DNA of 13,821 nucleotides from Gemmatimonadota bacterium (GTDB taxonomy: Bacteria; Latescibacterota; UBA2968; UBA8231). Each line of letters starts with the position of its first letter. Within the stretch, counting starts at the first letter, position 1. Both the position numbers and the translations under genes were made by a program. Below, in pieces: positions 7,654 to 13,821 of this stretch. The stretch is from the NCBI GenBank assembly GCA_026706505.1, contig JAPOYQ010000778.1:1-13821 (forward strand), given 5' to 3'. Under the pieces are notes generated by a model. That model ran no database searches, was not told the DNA's origin, and saw only the letters and a program-made list of their open reading frames with translations.

Positions 7654-9012
7654 TCAGCACGAGGTCAAATACCGGTCGATCTCCCAGCGGCTGACTTGGC
7701 TGTCGTACTCGGCCCACTCGTCGGCTTTTATTTTGAGGAATTCGTCGGCGATGGGGCCTAGCGCGCTCTGCACCACTTCGTCCGCGCCCAGTTCGTCGAG
7801 CGCCTCGGCCAGCGATTGCGGCAAAACCTGTATCCCTTCCGCCTGGATCTCGTCGAGGGGGCGCTCGTACATATTGCCCAGATTGGGCTCGCCCGACTCT
7901 AAGCCTCGCTCAATGCCGTCGAGCCCGGCGACCAGATAGGCGGCCAGGGCCAGATAGGGATTGGCTGCGGCGCTGATCGTGCGGTCTTCAAAATGTCCCT
8001 CGCCGGCCGTGCGGATCATCTGCGTGCGGTTGTTGTCGCCATAGGTGATAAATGCCGGCGTCCAAGTAAAACCCGAACGGCTCGAATAGATTCCAGCACC
8101 GAGTTGCAGGCGCTTGTAGCAGTTCACCGTCGGGCTGGAGACCGCGCACAGCGCACGCGCGTGGTGCAAAATGCCGCCGAGGAAGTGATAGGCCAACTCT
8201 GAGCAACCCAAGCCCCGCTTGTCTCCTTCGTCCAAGAAGAGATTTTCCCCCGACTCAGGGTCGGCCAAATGGTAGTGCGCGTGCAAGCCGCTGCCCGTGC
8301 GGTCGGCAAACGGCTTGGGCATGTGCGACGCAATCGCGCCGTATTTCTTGGCAATCTGCGAGGTGGCCATCTTAAAGAAGATGATGCGGTCCGACGTCGT
8401 CAGCGCGTCGGCATAGTCGAAGTTGACCTCGAACTGACCGTTGGCGTCCTCGTGGTCGCACTGGTACACGCCCCAACCCAAGCTGTTGAGCGACAGCGTC
8501 AACTCCTGCAAGTACGCCATCGCCGGCGACATGGAGCGGAAGTCGTAGCAGGGCTTGGCCAGCGAGTCCACCCCGTCTGGGTCCCAAGGCCGGATCGAGC
8601 CGTCTTCATCGCGCGCGAGGAGAAAGTGCTCCGGTTCCATACCCACATTGAAGACGTAGCCCTGTTGCGCGGCGTCGGCGAGCACCCGCTGGAGGTTGGT
8701 GCGCGAGCAATAGGGATAGGACTCCCCATCGACGAACAGGTCGCTGGCAAAGCGCACGGTGTTCGGCTGCCAAGACAGCCGCGCGTACGAATTGAGGTCA
8801 ATCCGCGCCAGCATGTCGTGCGAGTGCGGCCCCTGTCCCAAACCCCAAATAGACGCGCCGGCAAAACCCGCGCCTTCGTCAAGCGCGTCATCGAGCGACG
8901 TCACCGGCACCATCTTCACTTTGGGCGCGCCGGTCATATCGACGAATTGGACGAGTAGGAATTCAATGCCCTCTTGGGCGAGGCGTTCTTTGATCTCAGT
9001 GCGTTCAGTCAC
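7654..9012 (-). CDS. gmaS: Type III glutamine-synthetase-like ligase, probable gamma-glutamylmethylamide synthetase
   Basis: The 452-residue product is a glutamine synthetase of the GlnT/GmaS branch. It should ligate methylamine to glutamate with ATP, giving gamma-glutamylmethylamide. Glutamine synthetase signatures are present: VGMEPEHFLL (about 123-132), HEDANGQFEVNF (about 187-198), MPKPF then GSGLHAHYHL (about 231-249), NCYKRL, GDNNRTQMIR and ANPYLALAAYL. The branch-specific GLGQGPHSHD segment lies at about 57-66. The canonical FDGSS ammonium-site loop reads FAGAS at 50-54, so the Asp that helps bind ammonium in classical enzymes is Ala51. I chose GTG at 9012 because AAAGGAG precedes it by 6 nt and the length then fits the family; an upstream ATG at 9093 would overlap the previous gene by 89 nt. 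The GTG overlaps the mgsC stop by 8 nt. The alternative is a GlnT-type enzyme with broader amine use. Confidence 0.83.
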   Translation of the reverse strand: MTERTEIKERLAQEGIEFLLVQFVDMTGAPKVKMVPVTSLDDALDEGAGFAGASIWGLGQGPHSHDMLARIDLNSYARLSWQPNTVRFASDLFVDGESYPYCSRTNLQRVLADAAQQGYVFNVGMEPEHFLLARDEDGSIRPWDPDGVDSLAKPCYDFRSMSPAMAYLQELTLSLNSLGWGVYQCDHEDANGQFEVNFDYADALTTSDRIIFFKMATSQIAKKYGAIASHMPKPFADRTGSGLHAHYHLADPESGENLFLDEGDKRGLGCSELAYHFLGGILHHARALCAVSSPTVNCYKRLQLGAGIYSSRSGFTWTPAFITYGDNNRTQMIRTAGEGHFEDRTISAAANPYLALAAYLVAGLDGIERGLESGEPNLGNMYERPLDEIQAEGIQVLPQSLAEALDELGADEVVQSALGPIADEFLKIKADEWAEYDSQVSRWEIDRYLTSC

Positions 9013-10354
9013 AACAAGCTCCTTTAGTTGGCGTGTTTCCAGGAATCCAATCCGTCCCGGCCAAGGGAATCTTAGCCATGGCCGCCGCCTCAATGGTCAG
9101 CGCCGCCAAGTCCTCTGGCTCCAGATTGTGAACGTGCGATTTGCCGCAGGCGCGGGCAATGGTCTGGCACTCCATGGTCATCACCCGCAAATAGTTGGCG
9201 AGCTGTCGGCCACCGACCACCGGGTCGAGACGCTGGGCCAATGTGTCGCTCTGGGTCGAGATGCCGGCCGGATCTTCGCCGTCTTGCAAGTCGTCGTAAA
9301 AGCCAGCCGCCGAGCCAATTTTGCGGTACTCGGGGTCCAAATGCGGACTGTTGTCGCCCAATGCAATCAGCGCGGCCGTGCCAATCGAACAGGCATCCGC
9401 CCCCATCGCCAGGGCCTTGGCCACATCCGCGCCGCTGCGGATGCCGCCAGACACAACGAGCTGTACCTTGCGATGCATGTCCAACTCGTCGAGCGCTTCC
9501 ACGGCTTGGCGCACGGCTGGCAAAGTCGGGATTCCCACGTGCTCGATAAACACCTCCTGGGTCGCACCCGTGCCGCCCTGCATCCCGTCGAGCACCACCG
9601 CGTCGGCCCCGGCCTTGATCGCTAGAAGCGTGTCGTAGTAGGTCCGCGTCGCGCCGATCTTGACGTAGATCGGCACCTGCCAGTCGGTAATCTCGCGCAG
9701 TTCGACTATTTTGATCGCCAGATCGTCCGGGCCGGTCCAATCGGGATGGCGGCAGGCCGAGCGCTGGTCGATGTCCTTGGGCAAGGTCCGCATCTGGGCG
9801 ACGCGGTCGCTGATCTTCTGGCCCAACAGCATTCCGCCGCCGCCGGGCTTGGCCCCCTGCCCGAGTACCACCTCAATAGCGTCAGCCTTGCGCAGGTCGT
9901 CGGGATTCATGCCGTAGCGCGAAGGCAAAAGCTGGTACACCAAAATCCGCGACTGTTCGCGCTCCTCCGCCGTCATCCCGCCATCGCCAGTCGTGGTGCT
10001 CGTGCCCACTTCGCTGGCACCGCGGCCGAGCGCCTCTTTGGCCTGCGCCGACAGCGAGCCAAAGCTCATCCCCGCGATGGTGACGGGGATATCGAGGTGG
10101 ATCGGGTTTTTGGCGTAGCGCGTGCCCAGCACCACATCGGTGTCGCAGCGCTCGCGGTAGCCTTCCAGCGGATAGCGCGACATGCTCGCGCCCAAAAAGA
10201 CCAAGTCGTCAAAATGGGGCACCCGGCGCTTGGCCCCCCAGCCGCGGATATCGTAGATCCCGGTCTGCGCAGCGCGCTGGATCTCGTAGATCACGTCGCG
10301 GCCAAAGGTCGCCGATTCGCGCAGGCCCTCTGGGCTGTAGTGTGATTGCATCAT
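9005..10354 (-). CDS. mgsC: FMN-binding glutamate-synthase-like subunit, probable N-methylglutamate synthase MgsC (GlxD-like)
   Basis: The 449-residue protein matches the synthase (FMN) domain of glutamate synthase, as in MgsC and rhizobial GlxD. Visible motifs are GMSFGSLSAQAKEALGRGA near residue 100, TTTGDGGM, KPGGGGMLLG, VKIGATRTYYDTLLAIKAGAD, DGMQGGTGA and SGGIRSGADVAKALAMGAD, the last forming the FMN phosphate region of the TIM barrel. In GltS the segment before the C-terminus carries the C-x5-C-x4-C motif of a 3Fe-4S cluster. Here it reads QDGEDPAGISTQ with no cysteines, which I also remember from GlxD-type proteins. The likely role, with MgsA and MgsB, is turning gamma-glutamylmethylamide (or glutamate plus methylamine) into N-methylglutamate. 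ATGATG lies 6 nt after the mgsB stop; the second ATG could also be used. No strong Shine-Dalgarno is visible, so coupling is likely. The 3' end overlaps gmaS by 8 nt. Confidence 0.84.
   Translation of the reverse strand: MMQSHYSPEGLRESATFGRDVIYEIQRAAQTGIYDIRGWGAKRRVPHFDDLVFLGASMSRYPLEGYRERCDTDVVLGTRYAKNPIHLDIPVTIAGMSFGSLSAQAKEALGRGASEVGTSTTTGDGGMTAEEREQSRILVYQLLPSRYGMNPDDLRKADAIEVVLGQGAKPGGGGMLLGQKISDRVAQMRTLPKDIDQRSACRHPDWTGPDDLAIKIVELREITDWQVPIYVKIGATRTYYDTLLAIKAGADAVVLDGMQGGTGATQEVFIEHVGIPTLPAVRQAVEALDELDMHRKVQLVVSGGIRSGADVAKALAMGADACSIGTAALIALGDNSPHLDPEYRKIGSAAGFYDDLQDGEDPAGISTQSDTLAQRLDPVVGGRQLANYLRVMTMECQTIARACGKSHVHNLEPEDLAALTIEAAAMAKIPLAGTDWIPGNTPTKGACCD
9019..9025 (-). promoter_or_regulatory. 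Ribosome binding site deciding the gmaS start
   Basis: On the minus strand AAAGGAG stands 6 nt before the GTG at 9012, inside the end of mgsC. It is the best Shine-Dalgarno sequence near this junction and supports the GTG start over the ATG at 9093. Confidence 0.7.
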
Positions 10355-10360
10355 AAGCGT

Positions 10361-11053
10361 CTAGTACTGGGATGCGTTATCTACCTTGAAGTTGTAAAGC
10401 TGGCGCGCCGACCCGTAGCGGCGGAACTCTTCGGGCCGCACATCGGGCAACTCGGCTCGTTCCAGCAGCTCGGCCAACGCACTCAAATGCTCGTCGCGCA
10501 TGGGCTTTTCAACGCAGTCGGCCCCCAAGCCCGCGACCCGGCCGCGCACGAAAATCCGCGCCTCGTACAGCGAGTCGCCCAACGCCTCGTCGGCATCGCC
10601 GCAGACGACTAGGTTGCCAGCTTGGGCCATAAAGCAACTGCTGTGGCCGACCGAGCCGCCAACCACAATATCGATCCCCTTCATCGAAATCCCGCAGCGG
10701 CTCGACGCGTCGCCCTCAATGACCAACAGGCCGCCGTGCCCGGTGGCCCCAGCGCATTGGCTGGCGTGGCCTTTCACTCTCACCAGCCCCGACATCATGT
10801 TCTCGGCCACCCCGACCCCGACCATCCCGTGGACGGTGATGTGAGCGCGCTGATTCATGCCAGCGCAATAGTAACCAACGTGGCCTTCGATATCGATTTC
10901 CACCGGCACATCGACTCCGGCGGCTACTGCGTGCGCGCCCCGAGGATGTAAAATCCGCCACGGCGTCTTGGCCGTCTCCTCATTCAGATCGTGCAGACGC
11001 TGGTTGAGCTGGCGCAACTCCCCGGTCGCCAAGTCGAAAACCTCTGCGCCCAT
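10361..11053 (-). CDS. mgsB: GltB C-terminal beta-helix (GXGXG) domain subunit, probable MgsB (GlxC-like)
   Basis: The product has 230 residues and consists of a short leader and a glycine-rich right-handed beta-helix of the kind closing large glutamate synthase subunits. Successive turns can be seen as IDIEGHVGYYCAGMN, ITVHGMVGVGVAENM, VRVKGHASQCAGATGHGG, LVIEGDASSRCGISMKG, IVVGGSVGHSSCFM and LVVCGDADEALGDSLYE. As in MgsB and GlxC, this domain is a separate polypeptide and should be structural, linking the amidotransferase and FMN subunits. I chose ATG at 11053 over an upstream ATG at 11101: it sits in the stop/start overlap TGATG with the mgsA stop and is preceded by the strong GGGGAGGAG seven nt away. 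The longer form would overlap mgsA by 49 nt. The gene ends 6 nt before mgsC. Confidence 0.83.
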   Translation of the reverse strand: MGAEVFDLATGELRQLNQRLHDLNEETAKTPWRILHPRGAHAVAAGVDVPVEIDIEGHVGYYCAGMNQRAHITVHGMVGVGVAENMMSGLVRVKGHASQCAGATGHGGLLVIEGDASSRCGISMKGIDIVVGGSVGHSSCFMAQAGNLVVCGDADEALGDSLYEARIFVRGRVAGLGADCVEKPMRDEHLSALAELLERAELPDVRPEEFRRYGSARQLYNFKVDNASQY

Positions 11054-11955
11054 CAATCGGCTCCTCCCCAAGTGTACACCCGCGCCGGCTTGGGCTCCCA
11101 TACCTCCGCGTCGTCGATCCCCGGCAAGCTCGATAGCGCTTGGAACTCGCTGGCCATCGCCACGTACTCATCCGTCTCGGCCAACACCGCTGGCTTGCAA
11201 GCAATCGGATCGCGCAAGACTGCGAAACCATCGATCGTGCCAATGGCAAAAGTATAGAAACCGTCGAGATCGTCGAGCGCCGTTTGCAGGGCCGCTTGCA
11301 AGGTATCCCCCTGCTGCATCCGCCACATCAAGTAGCCAGCGGCCACTTCCGAGTCGTTTTCCGTGCGAATCTCAATCCCCCCGCGCTCCAAGCGCGTGCG
11401 CAGCCGGTTGTGATTGCTCAGCGACCCGTTGTGTACTAAGCAGAGGTCCATGCCGGTGGAAAAGGGATGAGAGCCGTCGGTGGTCACCGCGCTCTCGGTG
11501 GCCATGCGCGTGTGGCCGATGATGTGCGTGCCGCGCATCTTGCGCACGCCAAAGCGATCGACGATTTCAGCGGGCGCGCCAATTTCTTTGAGGATCTCAA
11601 TGCTGCGGCCGATGCTCATCACCGTCAGGCCAGGATCTGAACCAGCCAACTCTCGCCCGAGTGCCTCCGCGTCGGCGCGCACCGCGATAACCGCGTAGTT
11701 GGCGTTGACGCGCAAACTGGCCTCGCAGCTAAAGCGCGTGCCGAGTTGGTCGGCCAACCCCGGCCAATCGTAGTCGTCGGCCGCGTGCCGCAAGGTAACT
11801 TTTATAAAGCCCTCCGGCGGCTCATTGCCATAGAGTGCCAACCCCGCGCTATCGGGGCCGCGATCGCTCATGCATATCAGCATCTCGGCGAACAGCGCGC
11901 CGAGTTGGTCGGCCAAATCGTGTTTTTTTACGTACAACCCAACAATACCGCACAT
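11053..11955 (-). CDS. mgsA: Class II glutamine amidotransferase, probable N-methylglutamate synthase MgsA (GlxB-like)
   Basis: The 300-residue protein starts MCGIVGLY, so Cys2 becomes the N-terminal nucleophile after Met removal, as in all class II (Ntn) amidotransferases. Other family motifs are SDRGPDSAGLALYG (about 30-43), GHTRMATESAVT (about 147-158) and VHNGSLSNH (about 174-182), with the Asn-Gly of the oxyanion hole, and ENDSEV further on. An insert of about 100 residues separates the first two motifs. In N-methylglutamate synthase the subunit should release methylamine from gamma-glutamylmethylamide and pass it to the FMN subunit. It opens the operon; the ATG is not preceded by a recognisable Shine-Dalgarno sequence. 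It shares one base with mgsB (TGATG). Other class II amidotransferases (PurF, GlmS) carry extra C-terminal domains absent here, which with the neighbours supports MgsA/GlxB. Confidence 0.84.
   Translation of the reverse strand: MCGIVGLYVKKHDLADQLGALFAEMLICMSDRGPDSAGLALYGNEPPEGFIKVTLRHAADDYDWPGLADQLGTRFSCEASLRVNANYAVIAVRADAEALGRELAGSDPGLTVMSIGRSIEILKEIGAPAEIVDRFGVRKMRGTHIIGHTRMATESAVTTDGSHPFSTGMDLCLVHNGSLSNHNRLRTRLERGGIEIRTENDSEVAAGYLMWRMQQGDTLQAALQTALDDLDGFYTFAIGTIDGFAVLRDPIACKPAVLAETDEYVAMASEFQALSSLPGIDDAEVWEPKPARVYTWGGAD
11061..11069 (-). promoter_or_regulatory. Ribosome binding site deciding the mgsB start
   Basis: On the minus strand GGGGAGGAG lies 7 nt before the ATG at 11053, within the last codons of mgsA. 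With the TGATG stop/start overlap it argues strongly for the 230-residue form of mgsB. Confidence 0.72.
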
Positions 11956-12100
11956 TGCTACTAGTCGTTTTATTCCGATGCTTGTTCTACCGCTCGCGAA
12001 TAGAGTAAATTACACAATCGCTTAGCGCGCAACAAACACAGCGAGACAAATGCACAAACGGGTCTCACTGGCTGTATTCAAAACCTATAAAGGCGGATCA
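11956..12100. promoter_or_regulatory. Divergent promoter region between the NMG operon and the HAD gene
   Basis: These 145 bases separate divergently transcribed units and should hold the operon promoter on the minus strand and the HAD promoter on the plus strand. The stretch is visibly more AT-rich than its surroundings. The best plus-strand candidate is TTGTTC (11982-11987), an 18-base spacer, then TAAATT (12006-12011); both boxes are weak matches. I found no convincing minus-strand pair and no clear operator palindrome or riboswitch. Confidence 0.3.
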
Positions 12101-12796
12101 ATGGCCAAATTTCCAGCAGTACAAGCCCTCACTTTCGACCTGTTCGGCACCGTCCTCGACTTAGGCGGCAGCCTGACCCCGGCCATCGCGTCCTATCTGC
12201 GCGATAAAGGGTCTTCAGTCCCGCCCGAGCACCTGTGGAACCAATGGCGGGCGCGCCAGCGCCTAGAGCAATATCAGGACAATATCCTCCTGTTGGGGCA
12301 CAGCGGCTATCTGGAGACGGTGCGACGAGCCTTGATTTACGTCTTGGCGTTAGAGGGAATAGACCCAGACGAAGAGGATGTCCCCCGACTCATGGAAGCC
12401 TGGCAGCACCTCAACCCCTTCGCCGACGTGAGGGCGGCGCTCGAAAAGCTACAGGGGCGCTACCGCCTAGTCGCCCTGTCCAACGGCGAGGCGGACTTTT
12501 TGGTCCATCTGGCGACCAATCGCATTGGCTGGGACTTCGACCGCATTATCTCGGTTGAAGAAGTAGGTGCCTTCAAGCCGCATCCTGGGGTGTATCGCCG
12601 GGCTGCGGCCTTGCTGGACTTGGAAGTGGGACAGTGCATGATGGTTTCGGCCAATTCATTCGACGTGCTGGGGGCGCGGGCCTGCGGCATGAGGGGTGCC
12701 TTTGTCAACCGCAACACCCTGCCCTATGAAGAAACGCCGTACCGGCCCGATGTGGAGGTGGAAAATTTTACCGAGCTAGCCGAGGCGCTGCTGTAA
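12101..12796 (+). CDS. HAD-superfamily 2-haloacid dehalogenase (type II)-like hydrolase
   Basis: The 231-residue length fits L-2-haloacid dehalogenases. Motif I is FDLFGTVLD with nucleophile Asp13 and Thr17; the second Asp of HAD phosphatases (DxD) is Phe here, which favours a dehalogenase. Motif II is LSNG (Ser127, Asn128), motif III is FKPHPGVY (Lys159, Tyr165), and motif IV is SANSFD (Ser183, Asn185, Asp188). An Arg-rich WRARQ segment (Arg50/Arg52) lies where the halide-binding Arg is expected. From memory, the spacing matches the catalytic set of L-2-haloacid dehalogenase almost residue for residue. The likely reaction is hydrolysis of a 2-haloalkanoate, with the true substrate unknown. 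I chose ATG at 12101 because AAAGGCGG precedes it and motif I then lies at the usual distance; ATG at 12050 would add 17 residues. It is divergent from the NMG operon and 68 nt upstream of the oxygenase gene. Confidence 0.8.
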   Translation: MAKFPAVQALTFDLFGTVLDLGGSLTPAIASYLRDKGSSVPPEHLWNQWRARQRLEQYQDNILLLGHSGYLETVRRALIYVLALEGIDPDEEDVPRLMEAWQHLNPFADVRAALEKLQGRYRLVALSNGEADFLVHLATNRIGWDFDRIISVEEVGAFKPHPGVYRRAAALLDLEVGQCMMVSANSFDVLGARACGMRGAFVNRNTLPYEETPYRPDVEVENFTELAEALL

Positions 12797-12864
12797 AGAA
12801 ACACGGAAGAAGCGAAAAAGTTGAAAGAACGAGTCAGAAGATCGAAACTAAGGCGGAGGATGAC

Positions 12865-13743
12865 ATGAGAGACAACTTAATAGGGAAGAAAGGCAGAGAG
12901 CCGGTGGTTATTTCCCTTACTAGGAAGGAAACGGAATCTCGGCGCATGAGTCCCAGACGTCTCAAACAGGTGGTGGAGGCGATCAGGCGGGACGGATATG
13001 TCGTCATCGAAAACGCGGTCCCACATGAGCCGCTCGATATGCTCCGGGAGAAGATGGATCAGGATTCCAAGATCTTGATCGATCGGGAGCAGTGGGGCGG
13101 AGCCGGACAACTCAAAGGTCACCTGCAACAGGGACCGCCTCCGTTCGCTCCCTTTGTTTTTCGCGAGATTGTCGCCAATCCGTTTGTGATTCAGGTCAAC
13201 ACCGCCCTCCTAGGCGAGGGAATCTTCAACAACTTTTACAACGGCAATACCAATTGTCCCGGCAGCGGTACCCAACCGCTGCACCGGGACGGGCCTCATC
13301 TATGGCCGGGTCACGAACCTCCCCACCCCACCGCCAGCGTGGCGGTGAATATATCTCCGCACGATGTGACTGAAGAAAACGGAGCAGTGGAGCTGTGGCC
13401 GGGCACGCATCTGCACCCCTTCCCGGAAACGGTAATCGACGAGGAAACCGAAGAGGCGCAAAGGAAGGTTTCTCCCCCCGTGAGCGGGTGCGCGAAAAAG
13501 GGCAGCGTGCTGATCAGGGATATGCGGCTCTGGCATAGAGGCGTGCCGAATCGCTCGGATCGGCCGCGGCATATGATCGCCTCGGTTCACTGCATCTCCT
13601 GGTACAGAAATCGCGGACCGCTGATGTTCAACACCGGTTGTGAAAAGGCTTTTCCCGATGATTGCGGTCTGAATCACAATGCGGAATTCACTGAGGATCC
13701 GATTAACTATCTGTTGCTCAATCCGCCAGAGAGCAAAAAGTAG
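12865..13743 (+). CDS. Phytanoyl-CoA dioxygenase (PhyH)-like Fe(II)/2-oxoglutarate oxygenase
   Basis: The 292-residue protein opens its domain with RRDGYVVIENAVP, the usual PhyH start. It carries the iron facial triad as LHRDGPH (His140, Asp142) and LWHRGVPN (His224), with RPRHM (Arg233/Arg235) expected to hold the 2-oxoglutarate carboxylate. ENGAVELWPGTH and KKGSVLIRDMRLWH are standard PhyH landmarks. It should hydroxylate a small molecule in the cytoplasm; the substrate cannot be read from the sequence because this family is very diverse in environmental bacteria. The ATG at 12865 is preceded by AGGCGGAGGA (12851-12860), clearly better than the alternative ATG at 12946, which lies closer to the domain start. 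It follows the HAD gene by 68 nt on the same strand and may be co-transcribed, though it has its own ribosome site. Confidence 0.8.
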   Translation: MRDNLIGKKGREPVVISLTRKETESRRMSPRRLKQVVEAIRRDGYVVIENAVPHEPLDMLREKMDQDSKILIDREQWGGAGQLKGHLQQGPPPFAPFVFREIVANPFVIQVNTALLGEGIFNNFYNGNTNCPGSGTQPLHRDGPHLWPGHEPPHPTASVAVNISPHDVTEENGAVELWPGTHLHPFPETVIDEETEEAQRKVSPPVSGCAKKGSVLIRDMRLWHRGVPNRSDRPRHMIASVHCISWYRNRGPLMFNTGCEKAFPDDCGLNHNAEFTEDPINYLLLNPPESKK

Positions 13744-13821
13744 AGGAGGAAGGGGTAAGGGAGGAAGGTGGACTTACTGTCCCCTCTCAAATATGACACG
13801 GGGCCGTCCAATATCAGTTTG
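13744..13821. other. Non-coding tail at the window edge
   Basis: A purine-rich stretch (AGGAGGAAGGGG, GGGAGGAAGG) is followed by ACTGTCCCCTCTCAAATATG and GACACGGGGCC. I see no open frame of note and no proper terminator hairpin. What follows lies beyond the window. Confidence 0.4.

Noticed and set aside
9013..9093. Longer gmaS form starting at ATG 9093
   Set aside because: It would overlap mgsC by 89 nt and add 27 non-homologous residues; the GTG at 9012 has a strong ribosome site.
11054..11101. Longer mgsB form starting at ATG 11101
   Set aside because: It would overlap mgsA by 49 nt; the ATG at 11053 has GGGGAGGAG upstream and the TGATG overlap.
9005..11955. Split glutamate synthase (GltB domains) for ammonia assimilation
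   Set aside because: The large subunit is split into three polypeptides, the 3Fe-4S cysteines are missing and there is no GltD-like small subunit. The order amidotransferase, beta-helix, FMN domain is that of MgsABC/GlxBCD.
1..13821. tRNA, rRNA, CRISPR array or insertion sequence
   Set aside because: I saw no tRNA-like cloverleaf, rRNA core sequence, regularly spaced direct repeat or transposase in the window.

Overview
The window is GC-rich bacterial DNA. Its centre is one tightly packed minus-strand operon of seven genes (3250-11955) that matches the N-methylglutamate (NMG) pathway for methylamine. In transcription order it holds a class II glutamine amidotransferase (mgsA-like), a GltB-type beta-helix subunit (mgsB-like), an FMN glutamate-synthase-like subunit (mgsC-like), a type III glutamine synthetase (gmaS-like), and homologues of the beta, delta and alpha subunits of heterotetrameric sarcosine oxidase (mgdA-, mgdB- and mgdC-like). 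Junctions overlap by 1, 4 and 8 nt or leave gaps of 4, 6 and 18 nt, so co-transcription and translational coupling are very likely.

Inferred pathway: GmaS joins methylamine to glutamate, giving gamma-glutamylmethylamide. MgsABC convert this to N-methylglutamate. MgdABC oxidise that to glutamate and a C1 unit, either formaldehyde or methylene-tetrahydrofolate through the GcvT-like part of MgdC. The fourth dehydrogenase subunit (gamma, mgdD) is absent: a convergent gene begins 81 nt beyond the alpha subunit. No amine transporter, regulator or folate/formaldehyde gene lies in the window.

Layout. 1-337 (-): start of a multi-spanning membrane protein resembling the DUF6785/OPT-like family, cut by the window edge. 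338-645: divergent intergenic region. 646-3168 (+): secreted outer-membrane protein with an N-terminal carboxypeptidase-regulatory-like domain, DUF5686-like, with a C-terminal beta-barrel. 3250-11955 (-): NMG operon. 11956-12100: divergent intergenic region. 12101-12796 (+): HAD-family 2-haloacid dehalogenase with the catalytic set conserved. 12865-13743 (+): phytanoyl-CoA-dioxygenase-like Fe(II)/2-oxoglutarate oxygenase. 13744-13821: no gene seen.

Organism: the DUF5686-type outer-membrane protein points to a diderm of the Bacteroidota/FCB type. DUF6785-like proteins and PhyH oxygenases are common in uncultured groups such as Latescibacterota and Poribacteria. I therefore favour an environmental FCB-like or related candidate phylum over a classical proteobacterial methylotroph. 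This is inference from gene content only.
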